From contig LT608321.1 in assembly GCA_900095835.1 (NCBI GenBank), forward strand, positions 687,098-751,097: a stretch of 64,000 bases of DNA, written 5' to 3'. Below the pieces are notes generated by a model that saw only the letters and a program-made list of their open reading frames with translations, made no database searches and was not told the origin of the DNA. Position numbers and translations under genes: made by a program. Shown here in pieces: positions 33,065 to 42,915 of the stretch (within the stretch, counting starts at the first letter, position 1; every line of letters begins with the position of its first letter). Source of the DNA: Ihuprevotella massiliensis (GTDB lineage: Bacteria > Bacteroidota > Bacteroidia > Bacteroidales > Bacteroidaceae).

Positions 33065-34177
33065 TTAAAGCTCACTTTCTTTTAATCGTTCTGCATTTTC
33101 TGCCACGATGAGGTGATCTATGCAATCTTGCACGTCACCATCCATAAATGCAGAGAGATTATAAATGGTATAGTTGATACGGTGGTCGGTGATGCGGCCT
33201 TGTGGGTAGTTGTAAGTGCGAATCTTTGCCGAACGGTCACCCGTAGACACCAAAGTTTTACGACGAGAAGCGATATCGTCTACATACTTCTGATGCTCTT
33301 TGTCGTAGATAAAAGTACGCAAACGAGCGAGTGCGCGTTCCTTATTCTTAGGCTGGTCACGAGTCTCAGTACATTCGATGAGAATTTCTTCGACTACACC
33401 AGTATTGGGGTTCTTCCAATTGTAACGCAAGCGCACACCCGACTCCACCTTGTTAACATTCTGTCCACCAGCACCGGAAGAGCGGAAGGTATCCCACTTA
33501 ATTTCACCTTCATTGATGACAACATCGAAGGCTTCTGCTTCGGGAAGTACAGCTACCGTGGCAGCAGAAGTGTGCACACGACCTTGAGTTTCTGTAGCTG
33601 GTACACGTTGCACTCGGTGCACACCACTTTCATATTTGAGCGTGCCATAGACATCGGCGCCAGTAACAGAGCACACAATTTCCTTGTAACCTCCTGCAGC
33701 TCCTTCGGAGAAGCTAGAAACTTCGAGTTTCCAGCCCTTTGTCTCACAATACTTGCTATACATGCGGAAGAGGTCGCCAGCAAAAAGCGCAGCTTCATCA
33801 CCACCTGTGCCACCACGAATTTCAAGAATGGCATTCTTGGCATCTTCAGGATCTTTGGGGACAAGCATGAGCTTGATTTCTTCTTCTAAAGTGGGAATGC
33901 GCTCTTCACAAGCAGCCACTTCTTCACGAGCCATTTCCTTCATTTCAGCATCGTCTTCTGTCATGAGAATGCTCTTGCTTTCTGCAAGATTGCCAAGAAG
34001 ATTGGCATACTCTTGGCGTGCACTCATGAGTTCTTCGAGATCCTTATACTCTTTGGTGAGACGAACATAGCGCTGTTGGTCGGCTATGACTGCTGGGTCA
34101 GTGATTAGCGTGGAAACTTCATCGAAACGTGCCACAAGCCCATCGAGCTTTTCGAGAAGTGTTGTTGTTTCAGCCAT
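33065..34177 (-). CDS. prfA: Peptide chain release factor 1
   Basis: Recognises UAA/UAG and triggers release of the finished peptide. The codon-reading tripeptide PAT (193-195, in RVPATETQGR) marks RF1 rather than RF2, and the catalytic GGQ (237-239, in SSGAGGQNVNKVESG) is intact. Length 370 aa is normal. It appears monocistronic. Confidence 0.96.
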   Translation of the reverse strand: MAETTTLLEKLDGLVARFDEVSTLITDPAVIADQQRYVRLTKEYKDLEELMSARQEYANLLGNLAESKSILMTEDDAEMKEMAREEVAACEERIPTLEEEIKLMLVPKDPEDAKNAILEIRGGTGGDEAALFAGDLFRMYSKYCETKGWKLEVSSFSEGAAGGYKEIVCSVTGADVYGTLKYESGVHRVQRVPATETQGRVHTSAATVAVLPEAEAFDVVINEGEIKWDTFRSSGAGGQNVNKVESGVRLRYNWKNPNTGVVEEILIECTETRDQPKNKERALARLRTFIYDKEHQKYVDDIASRRKTLVSTGDRSAKIRTYNYPQGRITDHRINYTIYNLSAFMDGDVQDCIDHLIVAENAERLKESEL

Positions 34178-34264
34178 ATATAATGGTAGATTTTTCTATG
34201 TTTATGAGTAAATTTGATTGGGCACCAGCATAACAGCTCTTCTAAATGCCCTAATTTGACGAGA

Positions 34265-34390
34265 GACCACGGAGATCTTCGAAAATATCTCGGAGATTTT
34301 CAATTGTATCTCAGAGATTATCTAAATATACTCGGAGATTTTCCGAAAGATGTCGGAGTTTTTGAAAATAATCTCGGAGATTTTCCAAGC
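34265..34390. repeat. 21-bp minisatellite, six degenerate units
   Basis: Six consecutive 21-bp units share TCTCGGAGATTTTC (for example TCTCGGAGATTTTCAATTG, ACTCGGAGATTTTCCGAAA). A 79-codon plus-strand frame over it would encode heptads such as GDFQLYL and GDFPKDV, but it has no support as a gene. It is the same family as 20010-20090. Confidence 0.8.
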
Positions 34391-34433
34391 CCGTTCAGCA
34401 ACTCTCTTGATGAAGTTATAATGAGCTCAACTA

Positions 34434-34862
34434 CTATCGTGTTAAGCCATTGAAGCCTTCTTCATATCCGGTAGTATAACCTTCTTCGTATTGTTCTGCG
34501 GCTTTACCGGTATATTTATTATCTTCGTCAAAACTGGTGCCGTGCTCACTTCTGGTGCCCGCATCAGCAGAGCCATCATCATATCCTTGGGAATGACCAG
34601 CTTCGTAAGCCTCATCTTCCGGCGAAAGTCTATCTTGTATGATTCCAGCACTACCTCCGCCATACTCAGAACTCATGCGACCAGAGGAAGAAGCATCCAT
34701 ATCCTCTGCAGAATGACGGCTTTCTTGCATTTCATCGGAAACGGCGTAAGCAGAGTCTGCGATTTCTGTATCATTGTCGGAACCATTGTTCCGTCCACTG
34801 CAACTACAGAGCATCATCACAGCCATACAGCAGTAGAAACCGCCATAAAAAAGATATTTCAT
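34434..34862 (-). CDS. Small acidic lipoprotein with YExGYxxGY repeats
   Basis: Lipoprotein signal (CCMAVMMLCSC), then a Ser/Asp/Glu-rich low-complexity chain. Two short repeats, YEAGHSQGYDDGSA and YEEGYTTGYEEGF, recall Gly-Tyr-rich motifs of small envelope proteins. No known function. Confidence 0.75.
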   Translation of the reverse strand: MKYLFYGGFYCCMAVMMLCSCSGRNNGSDNDTEIADSAYAVSDEMQESRHSAEDMDASSSGRMSSEYGGGSAGIIQDRLSPEDEAYEAGHSQGYDDGSADAGTRSEHGTSFDEDNKYTGKAAEQYEEGYTTGYEEGFNGLTR

Positions 34863-34927
34863 AAGGGATTTGGTTCGTTGATACTAAAGGTTCGCATTGC
34901 ACTTCTAGACGAGTGCTCTACGATTAC

Positions 34928-36097
34928 CTAATAGTTGAACTCGCCAAACTCACTGCGGATGGTAAGTGATTTGGTGCCTTCTTCCACACGTCCCACGATT
35001 CGGGCGTCGATGTTGAAAGATTTTGAGATTTCAATGACACGTTCTGCATGTTCAGGAGAAAGATACACTTCCAAACGGTGACCCATGTTGAAAACTTTGT
35101 ACATTTCGCTCCAGTCAGCACCACTCTCTTCTGCGATGGCACGGAACAAAGGAGGAACGGGGAACATGTTGTCTTTGATTACACGGCAATTGTCAGACAC
35201 GAAGTGCAACACTTTGGTCTGAGCACCACCAGTGCAATGCACCATGCCATGGATTTCGTGACGAAGTTCGTCGAGCATCTTTTTCACCACGGGCGCATAA
35301 GTGCGAGTGGGAGACAATACAAGTTTACCAGCGTTCACAGGACTTCCTTCCACAGCATCCGTGAGTTGATAGTGACCACTATACACCAACTCCTCAGGCA
35401 CAGCCTTGTCAAAGCTCTCTGGATACTTTTCAGCCAGATATTTGGCGAAGACATCATGACGAGCGGACGTCAATCCGTTACTTCCCATTCCACCATTATA
35501 TTCTGTTTCATAGGTAGCTTGACCGCTAGATGAGAGCCCCACAATCACATCACCTGGACGAATGTTGGCATTATCGATGACTTCGCTTCGCTTCATGCGG
35601 CAAGTCACTGTGCTATCCACGATGATAGTGCGCACCAAATCGCCCACATCTGCCGTTTCGCCACCAGTAGCATAGATACCAACGCCCATGTTGCGGAGGT
35701 TTTCAAGGAGTTCGTCAGTGCCGTTGATGATTGCACTGATTACTTCACCAGGAATCAACATCTTGTTTCTACCGATGGTAGATGACACCAGAATGTTGTC
35801 CACAGCACCGACACAGAGCAAATCATCAGTATTCATGATGAGAGCATCTTGAGCAATGCCTTTCCACACAGAGAGATCGCCCGTTTCTTTCCAATACATG
35901 TAAGCCAAGCTCGACTTTGTGCCAGCACCATCAGCGTGCATGATGTTGCAATATTCGGGATCTCCTCCCAAAATATCGGGAATAATTTTGCAGAAGGCTT
36001 GGGGGAAAATACCTTTGTCGATGTTCTTGATGGCAGCATGCACATCTTCTTTCATTGCGCTGACACCACGCATCATGTAACGTTGGTTTTTGTCCAT
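34928..36097 (-). CDS. purM: Phosphoribosylformylglycinamidine cyclo-ligase (AIR synthase)
   Basis: ATP-dependent ring closure of FGAM to AIR in purine synthesis. Visible: YCNIMHADGAGTKSSLAYMYW near the N-terminus, ATGGETADVGDLVRT, GLSSSGQATYETEYNGG, and GMVHCTGGAQTKVLHF. At 389 aa it is longer than the E. coli enzyme (~345) but usual for Bacteroidetes. Confidence 0.92.
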   Translation of the reverse strand: MDKNQRYMMRGVSAMKEDVHAAIKNIDKGIFPQAFCKIIPDILGGDPEYCNIMHADGAGTKSSLAYMYWKETGDLSVWKGIAQDALIMNTDDLLCVGAVDNILVSSTIGRNKMLIPGEVISAIINGTDELLENLRNMGVGIYATGGETADVGDLVRTIIVDSTVTCRMKRSEVIDNANIRPGDVIVGLSSSGQATYETEYNGGMGSNGLTSARHDVFAKYLAEKYPESFDKAVPEELVYSGHYQLTDAVEGSPVNAGKLVLSPTRTYAPVVKKMLDELRHEIHGMVHCTGGAQTKVLHFVSDNCRVIKDNMFPVPPLFRAIAEESGADWSEMYKVFNMGHRLEVYLSPEHAERVIEISKSFNIDARIVGRVEEGTKSLTIRSEFGEFNY

Positions 36098-36246
36098 AGT
36101 AAAGGAGCTGAAATAGAGTTGGAGGAAGTGAGAGATGGATTAGGAGATTTGAAAATCTCTAAAAGATATGCTTGAAGCAATGCACCTACTTTAGTAAGAA
36201 ACTATAGAACATGATGCTATGCAAAAGTTTATTTGAAGAAAATAGA

Positions 36247-36837
36247 TTAGAAATTGACGCTAGGTGCATTTTGAGCATCAGCAGTCGCCTCGAAAGTGGC
36301 ACGTTTCTCAAAACCAAACATACCTGCGAGGATGTTGATGGGGAAACGACGCACGCTCACGTTGTAGTCACGCACAGATTCGTTATACTTCTTGCGAGCT
36401 TCGTTGATACGATTTTCCGTGCCTTCGAGTTGTGCCTGGAGCATAGAAAACTGCTCATTGGCTTTCAAGTCAGGATATTGTTCTTGCAACATCATGAGCT
36501 TACCAAGCGCTTGTGAGAGTTGTCCTTGTGCATTCTGATAAGCCGCAAGTTGTTCGGGAGTAGCATTGGACGGATCGAGGGTGATTTGCGAAGCCTTCGC
36601 ACGAGCTGCGATTACATTTTCAAGCGTGCTGCTTTCATGCTTAGCATAACCTTTGACTGTGCTTACAAGATTAGGAATGAGATCGGCACGGCGTTGATAA
36701 CTACTTTGCAAGTCGCCCCACACTTGATTCACCGCCTCGTCTTTCGTCATGAGGCTATTGTACTGACAACCGCCGAAACCAACGAGGACAACAACGACTG
36801 CAAGGATAATCCAAAGGATTTTGTTGGAACTTTTCAT
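36247..36837 (-). CDS. lemA: LemA family protein
   Basis: One N-terminal membrane helix (ILWIILAVVVVLVGFGG) then a helical bundle with the family stretch VNQVWGDLQSSYQRRADLIPNLVSTVKGYA and a C-terminal YNESVRDYNV.RRFP. Length 196 aa is typical. It precedes a TPM-domain gene, an association seen widely; the pair is thought to act in envelope maintenance. Confidence 0.93.
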   Translation of the reverse strand: MKSSNKILWIILAVVVVLVGFGGCQYNSLMTKDEAVNQVWGDLQSSYQRRADLIPNLVSTVKGYAKHESSTLENVIAARAKASQITLDPSNATPEQLAAYQNAQGQLSQALGKLMMLQEQYPDLKANEQFSMLQAQLEGTENRINEARKKYNESVRDYNVSVRRFPINILAGMFGFEKRATFEATADAQNAPSVNF

Positions 36838-36938
36838 ACGCTATGTATTTGAAGTGATATTGAAACTGCTAAGATTGGAATTAAAACATTGTAGCGATAG
36901 ATGTTGCAATAATTGCGTTTTAAGAGAAGTAGAGCAAA

Positions 36939-37889
36939 CTAGAAACGTCCACCCGAGCCACCGCCACCAAAGGAGCCGCCGCCAAACGAGCCGCCACCTC
37001 CAAAACCTCTAGAACCACCACGGCCACCACGTAGGAGCCCACCGATAATCATACCTGCTAGAAGGCTTGACCCAGAGGAGTCATCGTTATCATCGTCTTG
37101 CACCTGCTCTCGAGTGAAGACTTGTCCACATTGCTTGCATCGATAGGTGCTGACAATGACACGCACGGAACGACCATCACGAAGCATTCGTTGTTCCTGT
37201 TGACGGAGTTTATAAACTTTTCGTTGACGACACTGCGGACATCGTGGGTTTGCGACATTGAGGAGATATAAACAATAGATCAAAAAGACCCCAAATAAAA
37301 CAATGACCAAGAACACTCCTCCAACAATATTACCGGCATCTTCTGGTGCTGCGAGTTCTGTGTCACCTTGTACCACTTGGTTAATCGCCTTTATAGCTAC
37401 GAGCATTGCTCCATCCCAATCTTGCTTTTTGAGCAGTGGCACAAAATATCGGTCTTCAATCAATTGTATTTGTCCATCGGGCAAGGTGCCCTCTAAGCCT
37501 TCACCTGTGAGAAACTGGTAGCTTCTATCACCTACTGCCAAAACAATCACCAAGCCGGTGTTTGCTTTGTTGCCTACACCGTGTTTGCGAGCAAGCGCCA
37601 TGGCAAATTCATACGGATCATCGCCCTCGATTTTGTCGAGCACTGCCACCAGAGTTTGCACACCTTTTGTTTCCTCCATATTTTGAAGGATGACATTAAG
37701 GCTGTCTACGGTAACTTGAGAGAGGATGTGTTCTGGATTGCTCACATATTGCGTGCGGTCTTGATAACGAAGCACAGGCACTTCCTCAGGTGTCCAAACT
37801 TTTGCTGTAGCTCCAACGAAAAAGCCAAGCAAAACTCCGATGACAACTAGCCATCGACGAAAAGGGCAAAGAGACTTTCGTTGTTGCAT
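36939..37889 (-). CDS. TPM-domain (YgcG-like) membrane protein with Gly-rich tail
   Basis: From the start at 37889 a signal/anchor helix (WLVVIGVLLGFFVGATA) is followed by the TPM domain (about 25-170: YVSNPEHILS, GNKANTGLVIVLAVGDRSYQF, GLEGTLPDGQIQLI) and a second membrane helix. A zinc-ribbon-like segment (CPQCRQRK ... CKQCGQ) and a GGGSFGGG tail end it. It is upstream of lemA on the same strand. The upstream in-frame extension to 38003 has no signal-like character and is rejected. Confidence 0.88.
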   Translation of the reverse strand: MQQRKSLCPFRRWLVVIGVLLGFFVGATAKVWTPEEVPVLRYQDRTQYVSNPEHILSQVTVDSLNVILQNMEETKGVQTLVAVLDKIEGDDPYEFAMALARKHGVGNKANTGLVIVLAVGDRSYQFLTGEGLEGTLPDGQIQLIEDRYFVPLLKKQDWDGAMLVAIKAINQVVQGDTELAAPEDAGNIVGGVFLVIVLFGVFLIYCLYLLNVANPRCPQCRQRKVYKLRQQEQRMLRDGRSVRVIVSTYRCKQCGQVFTREQVQDDDNDDSSGSSLLAGMIIGGLLRGGRGGSRGFGGGGSFGGGSFGGGGSGGRF

Positions 37890-38053
37890 ATACTTGAAAT
37901 AGGATTCAAATAGAAAATTTCTTGCGAGATGTAATCCGCAGTTTTGCAAATTTAGAGGAGACACTCCTACTGCAAAGATACTAACTATCGAGAAACAAGC
38001 CAAAATTCGCGCTTTATTTCAAACTCAACAGCTTGCAATACGTTAAAAACGCA

Positions 38054-38092
38054 CACATCACAGCACGTTATAGCCTAGCGTGCTGTGATGTG
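38054..38092 (-). terminator. Terminator at the end of the M15-like gene
   Basis: 14-bp perfect stem (CACATCACAGCACG / CGTGCTGTGATGTG) overlapping the last codons of the gene; on the minus strand it is followed by TGCGTTTTTAACG. Confidence 0.8.
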
Positions 38093-38917
38093 AAAACAAG
38101 ATTGGTGCACTTCATATTTGACATAGCAAGTGCCACGTTTGCGCTGATCATGCAACACTTCTGCCAAAACGCTCTTGAGCGTCACTGCCCAAGTTTCTAC
38201 CTGGGGAGGAAGTGTGGGATCCTGCACACGAAAATAGTGATTGTAGGAGATATCAAACGTCGTACCGAAACGGTGACAACTATTCTCTGATGCATTGCCA
38301 TTGTGCTGGCGTAGACGCTGCACGTCTTCTTCCGTGCGAAGCACAGAAGTGACAACCAATTTATGAAAGGGGATACCTTTAGTAGTTAGACTATCCAAAA
38401 AGGAACGACTTATCTCTTCTAGCAATGTCGCTGCTCTCGGCACCAAATAGGGTATGCTATGCGCCAATGGTTTGACGATATAGTATGGACTATCCCCGAT
38501 ATACACGAGTTTACTGCCATGTCGTGTGGCTTCTTCTCGATTTTGACACGATTGAATCCCGACCTTTGAAGCAGTAGCCAGTTGCACATCATTCAAATCG
38601 GGGAAAGCATCATCGAAAGTGGGGACGGAGGTGACGCGATTTTTCACGGGCTTACCCTCTTGCGTCAGCCAAATCGGATTGTGGCGCGGTGCCAACAACA
38701 TACTGTCCACTTTGCGGCTCTGCAGAGTTACAGAATCTCGACTATGAGCTAAAGCATTCAGGGAAGGATGCACCCATCGCTCTATTTGTTTCGACGTCCA
38801 CTCAGGAAAAATCATTTTGACCCCAAAGAGTACAATCACAATGCCCCAAAACACAAACAAAAAATGATAGCGTGTAAAGCCTTGTTTGTTACGATGATTA
38901 TTTCTTGAATTTGTCAT
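38075..38917 (-). CDS. Membrane-anchored M15-like (DUF5715-type) protein
   Basis: Single N-terminal membrane helix (FLFVFWGIVIVLFGVKMIF). The C-terminal domain has VTSVLRTEEDVQRLR, SENSCHRFGTTFDISYN and a closing YEVHQSCFHITAR. The His..Asp and terminal His are arranged as the zinc ligands of M15 D-Ala-D-Ala peptidases. It probably acts on, or binds, peptidoglycan in the periplasm; catalytic activity is inferred. Confidence 0.78.
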   Translation of the reverse strand: MTNSRNNHRNKQGFTRYHFLFVFWGIVIVLFGVKMIFPEWTSKQIERWVHPSLNALAHSRDSVTLQSRKVDSMLLAPRHNPIWLTQEGKPVKNRVTSVPTFDDAFPDLNDVQLATASKVGIQSCQNREEATRHGSKLVYIGDSPYYIVKPLAHSIPYLVPRAATLLEEISRSFLDSLTTKGIPFHKLVVTSVLRTEEDVQRLRQHNGNASENSCHRFGTTFDISYNHYFRVQDPTLPPQVETWAVTLKSVLAEVLHDQRKRGTCYVKYEVHQSCFHITAR

Positions 38918-38969
38918 AATTCCCTAGAAGTATGATGTGCATGACGCACTAACCTATCTTTTCATTGCC

Positions 38970-39539
38970 TTAATTGGCAGTGTCGATCTTTCCTTCGCGA
39001 TTGGCTTTCCAATAGTCAGAAAGTTGTCCTAGGAAGGTGGAGACATCTTTAGCAGCTGCCAGAGTTTCTGTGCTCACTTCCTTCTTTTGCAAGCGCAGTA
39101 ACATCACTCCATAAAGCAACTCAAAGCAAAGCTCCAGCTCTTGTGCCACTCCGATTGTTTCCGACTTATTGTCTGCTGTTTGCTTGGCTCGAAGTTCTAC
39201 AATATAGGGCAACACCTTATAATACATCTGACGATAGTAGGGGTATTTGGCATTGTCCACAAGCAACTCATGCACTTCTGCCAAACCTTCTATGACGTTT
39301 TTGTTAATCTGTAAGTGCCCTTGTTGGGTCACCCCTTCTTCTCGCATCATGGTGCAGAGATGCTCATACCACTCTTCCAAAGCCACACGCTGTTCGTCTG
39401 AAACATCGAAACGAGCTAAATAGTTGGTGCGAAGTTCATCAATGCTACAATGATGGGCACGCAGAATATCTTCCACCTGCCACATATAGAGAAGATATTC
39501 CGAACGATTGGTATATTGAAGACGTTGAGCTATCAGCAT
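38970..39539 (-). CDS. DUF4924-type cytosolic protein
   Basis: All-helical, 189 aa, with MLIAQRLQYTNRSEYLLYMWQ and YPYYRQMYYKVLPYIVEL. From memory this is the Bacteroidetes-restricted DUF4924 family of unknown function. It starts 6 bp after the LysE-type gene's stop, so they are likely co-transcribed. Confidence 0.8.
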   Translation of the reverse strand: MLIAQRLQYTNRSEYLLYMWQVEDILRAHHCSIDELRTNYLARFDVSDEQRVALEEWYEHLCTMMREEGVTQQGHLQINKNVIEGLAEVHELLVDNAKYPYYRQMYYKVLPYIVELRAKQTADNKSETIGVAQELELCFELLYGVMLLRLQKKEVSTETLAAAKDVSTFLGQLSDYWKANREGKIDTAN

Positions 39540-39545
39540 AACAAA

Positions 39546-40247
39546 CTATGTGGTAATGGGGATTCTTACTTGGATGTGAAAAAGGGTGAGGAAGGCATAG
39601 ATTACACTCACCGTGAGGACAATGACTCCAATCGTACGGTTGAGAACAATCATGCCACGATAACCAAAAGAACTCTTCATGCGGGTGATGAGATAGGTCA
39701 ATCCACCCCACCACAGCATCGCTCCACCAAAAATAGACATATAACCCCAGAATGCTCCGAATGGGTTCTGTGGGACAGTAAAGGTGAGCTGCGCGAAAAG
39801 CGCTATAAAGAGAAAAATAATGAGCGGATTGGAGAGCGTGAGGAAGAAGGAGGTGACAAAATTATGTACCAAATTTCCACGTTTATGCTTCGAGCGGCGT
39901 ATGGCTTTGAGCGGATTGCTCAACAGCGTGTGTAAGCCAAAGGCAAAAAGGATGGCGCTACCGCCAATTTTCATCCAATAGATATTCTGTTCCTGTTCAA
40001 CAAACGACATGACCAAGGTCATACCTGCGCCAGTGATGACAGCATAAATGAGATCGGAGAGTGAAGCTCCAAGACCAGTGACCAAGCCCACCTTACGCCC
40101 ACGATGCATGGTGCGCTGGATACAAAGCACTCCCACTGGTCCCATCGGTGCAGACACGATGATACCAATGAGCAATCCTTTGACGATGAGTTGAATGGTG
40201 CTACTAAATATCGCCCAATCTATAAGGGGAACTTCAAGAATAGACAT
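39546..40247 (-). CDS. LysE/RhtB-family amino acid exporter
   Basis: Six membrane helices, with the family signature SAPMGPVGVLCIQRTMHRGRKVG (about 35-58) and a later LSNPLIIFLFIALFAQL. Exports amino acids or related metabolites from the cytosol; substrate not predictable. Confidence 0.88.
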   Translation of the reverse strand: MSILEVPLIDWAIFSSTIQLIVKGLLIGIIVSAPMGPVGVLCIQRTMHRGRKVGLVTGLGASLSDLIYAVITGAGMTLVMSFVEQEQNIYWMKIGGSAILFAFGLHTLLSNPLKAIRRSKHKRGNLVHNFVTSFFLTLSNPLIIFLFIALFAQLTFTVPQNPFGAFWGYMSIFGGAMLWWGGLTYLITRMKSSFGYRGMIVLNRTIGVIVLTVSVIYAFLTLFHIQVRIPITT

Positions 40248-40278
40248 AGTATCTGCAAATATCGCTATTTTTCATGAG

Positions 40279-40319
40279 AAAAAAAAGCACCGAGCGAGGA
40301 AATCGCTCGGTGCTTTTTA
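40279..40319. terminator. Terminator of the galactose gene cluster
   Basis: AAGCACCGAGCGA / TCGCTCGGTGCTT stem with a 5-nt loop and A/T runs on both sides, just after galK on the minus strand. Confidence 0.9.
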
Positions 40320-40367
40320 TTAAATAGGGCTTTTGCGAAGCCTTTGGTGCAAAAATAGAGGGCTTGA

Positions 40368-41528
40368 TTAGCAAAGTTTGCGTGCGCCATCACCGATCAC
40401 AACATCGATGATAATAGGTTCTTTGCCAAACTTAGCAGCAAACTTTTCTTTCACCACCTTGCAGAAGTTGTCATAGAGTTCGTCAGCAACGAGGTTGATG
40501 GTGCAGCCACCGAAGCCACCGCCCATGATGCGTGAACCCGTCACACCTTCTTCACGAGCAATGTCGTTGAGATAGTCAAGTTCTACGCAAGACACATCAT
40601 ACTCTTTAGAGAGACCTTCGTGAGTTTCATACATCATCTTACCCACAGTTTCGTAGTCACCCTTTTCAAGAGCGTCACATACAGTGAGCACGCGCTCACG
40701 TTCACCGATTACATAGTGTGCGCGGAGTGCATCTTCTTCGCTCACTTGACCACGAACCTCATCTAGTTGTTCGTAGCTTGCATCGCGCAAACTTTCCACT
40801 TCAGGGTGGAGTTTGTTGATCGCTTCAGCCACGCGTTCGCAACTGCGACGACGATCGTTGTAAGGAGAACCCACAAGTTCGTGCTTCACTTGAGAGTTTA
40901 CCAACACGAGCTTATAACCTTGAGGATTGAAGGGGAAGTATTCGAATTCACCGCTACGGCAGTCCAAACGCATCAAAGAACCAGCCTTACCATGTACGGA
41001 AGCAAATTGGTCCATGATACCGCAGTTGCAACCCACATACTTGTGTTCTGTGCGTTGACCCACGCGAGCGAGTTCCATCTTCTCTACTTTGTTGCCACCC
41101 CAAATGTCGTTGAGTGCAAAAGCATAAACAGATTCGAGTGCAGCAGAAGAACTCATACCAGCACCGAGAGGAACATCACCAGCAAACGCAGTGTTGAATC
41201 CTTCAACGGGAACACCGAGTTCCATCATTTCACGGCAAACACCGAAGATGTAGCGTGCCCAGGTAGCAGATGGACCAGCAGCGTCATCCAAAGAGAACTC
41301 AGTGTAGTCCTTCAAGTCGATAGAGTAAGCGCGAACCGTACGAGTGCCATTAGGCTTGATTTCAGCGATCATGCCTTGTTGCACTGCGCCAGGGAAAACA
41401 AAACCATTGTTGTAGTCGGTGTGTTCACCAATCAAGTTGATGCGACCAGGTGAAGCATATACAGAACCAGTTGTGCCGTCGAAGTGTTTTTGAAAACGGC
41501 TACGAACGTCATCGATAGTAAGTTTCAT
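40368..41528 (-). CDS. galK: Galactokinase
   Basis: Phosphorylates alpha-D-galactose to galactose-1-phosphate (Leloir pathway). GHMP-kinase motifs: GRINLIGEHTDYNNGFVFP (about 28-46), PLGAGMSSSAALE (ATP loop), and GSRIMGGGFGGCTINLV near the C-terminus. Length 386 aa is normal. It is last in the galM, transporter, galK series; galT and galE are not in the window. Confidence 0.96.
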   Translation of the reverse strand: MKLTIDDVRSRFQKHFDGTTGSVYASPGRINLIGEHTDYNNGFVFPGAVQQGMIAEIKPNGTRTVRAYSIDLKDYTEFSLDDAAGPSATWARYIFGVCREMMELGVPVEGFNTAFAGDVPLGAGMSSSAALESVYAFALNDIWGGNKVEKMELARVGQRTEHKYVGCNCGIMDQFASVHGKAGSLMRLDCRSGEFEYFPFNPQGYKLVLVNSQVKHELVGSPYNDRRRSCERVAEAINKLHPEVESLRDASYEQLDEVRGQVSEEDALRAHYVIGERERVLTVCDALEKGDYETVGKMMYETHEGLSKEYDVSCVELDYLNDIAREEGVTGSRIMGGGFGGCTINLVADELYDNFCKVVKEKFAAKFGKEPIIIDVVIGDGARKLC

Positions 41529-41571
41529 TGAGGGAAAGATTTTGAGGGGTTATAAGGAAAACCTTATGGAC

Positions 41572-41597
41572 AATGCACTCCCTCTGTGGGAGGCATT
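41572..41597. other. Hairpin between the sugar transporter gene and galK
   Basis: AATGC.CTCCC pairs with GGGAG.GCATT around a TCTGT loop in the 97-bp intergenic space. Without a T-run it is more likely an mRNA-processing or stabilising element than a terminator. Confidence 0.5.
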
Positions 41598-41625
41598 GCC
41601 ACTAGGCTATGAGAGTTCAAAAGAA

Positions 41626-42915
41626 TTAAGCTTCGTCGCGACGGCTAACGCGGCTTCCAACGAGAGCGTAGAAGAGGATGTAAGCAGCGCAGAAGACTAC
41701 TACCCAGAAGCTAGCATTGTAACCAAAGAGGTCGGCTACATAGCCTTGAACTGCCATCATCACAGCACAACCGAATACCATGGTCATGAAGATACCACTA
41801 GCGATAGCAGTGAAGCGTCCAAGACCTTCTACAGCGAGGTTGAAGATAGCTCCCCACATCACGGAGGTGCAAAGACCTACAAGGAGGAGAGAGAAAGTGC
41901 CGAGGGGGATAGGTTGCCAGATGAGTTCAAGAGTGCTCCAGTTTACACCGGGGAAGTTCACCAAAACATCACTTGGAGCAAACATACCGAAGAGTACGAG
42001 CACGAGAGTTGCGGTAGAAACTGTAGTAATCATCGCACGGCTACTTACCTTGCTACCGATACTAGCACCTACAAAACGGCCGACAAGCATCATAAACCAA
42101 TACACTGCAACGAGCAAACCTACAGTAGCAACGGGGATACCTTGTGCAACCAAGTCTTGTTGTACGAAGTTAGGCACACCAACTTCAATACCCATATAAA
42201 GGAAAATAGCCAAAGCACCGAGAGCAAAGTGGCGGAAACCAAGTGCACCAGCAATCAGTTGACCAGTGGTAAGTGCGCTACTTTCTTTTTCTTCTTTTAC
42301 AGGCTCATCAATCTTGGTGAAAAGAATCACAACGAATGCGATAGCGAAGATGGCGAAAGCAATGAGCAAAGCAGGAGAAGCATCGGAAATACGAGCCTTA
42401 CTTACGTCTGCAATAAGGGCACCCATGAGGATGTAGCAAGCCACAGCAGCAGAAGAGTTAAACACACCACCAAGTTGGATGAGTTGGTTACCAGAGTTAC
42501 CACCACCACCAAGGACATTGAGCATAGGGTTCACCACACTGTTGAGGATAGCCATACAGAGACCTGCGATGAAAGCACCAGCAAGATATACAGCAAACAC
42601 CAAACCGAGGTTTTCTTGAGCGTTGAGCTGACCGCTAAACCATTGGATAGCGATACCCACCATACCGACAACGAGACCACCAAGGGCTGTTTTCTTGTAA
42701 CCATACTTAGAAATAAGCAAACCTGCGGGGATACCCATCACAAGATAAGCCACGAAGTTACCATAGTTACCAATCTGAGCCAACACATTGGAGATAGGTC
42801 CTTGGTTTTTAATGATTGTTGCCATGGGTGTGCACAAGTTAGTCACAAAGGCAATCATAGCGAAGAGGGCAATCATCACAATAATCGCGCCCCATTGTTT
42901 GTTTTTTTGAGCCAT
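41626..42915 (-). CDS. Glucose/galactose-type MFS sugar:H+ symporter (FucP/GluP family)
   Basis: Twelve membrane helices, typical opening of the family (AIIVMIALFAMIAFVTNLCTPM), PAGLLISKYGYKKTAL between helices 2 and 3, and a long charged central loop. Brings galactose or glucose across the inner membrane. The position between galM and galK favours galactose. A 458-codon hydrophilic frame on the opposite strand is its mirror, not a gene. Confidence 0.92.
   Translation of the reverse strand: MAQKNKQWGAIIVMIALFAMIAFVTNLCTPMATIIKNQGPISNVLAQIGNYGNFVAYLVMGIPAGLLISKYGYKKTALGGLVVGMVGIAIQWFSGQLNAQENLGLVFAVYLAGAFIAGLCMAILNSVVNPMLNVLGGGGNSGNQLIQLGGVFNSSAAVACYILMGALIADVSKARISDASPALLIAFAIFAIAFVVILFTKIDEPVKEEKESSALTTGQLIAGALGFRHFALGALAIFLYMGIEVGVPNFVQQDLVAQGIPVATVGLLVAVYWFMMLVGRFVGASIGSKVSSRAMITTVSTATLVLVLFGMFAPSDVLVNFPGVNWSTLELIWQPIPLGTFSLLLVGLCTSVMWGAIFNLAVEGLGRFTAIASGIFMTMVFGCAVMMAVQGYVADLFGYNASFWVVVFCAAYILFYALVGSRVSRRDEA

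Noticed and set aside
33113-33889. 258-codon frame opposite prfA
   Set aside because: Antisense shadow; prfA has PAT and GGQ intact.
34214-34453. 79-codon plus-strand frame with heptad-like GDF repeats
   Set aside because: Product of the 21-bp minisatellite; no start signals or relatives recognised.
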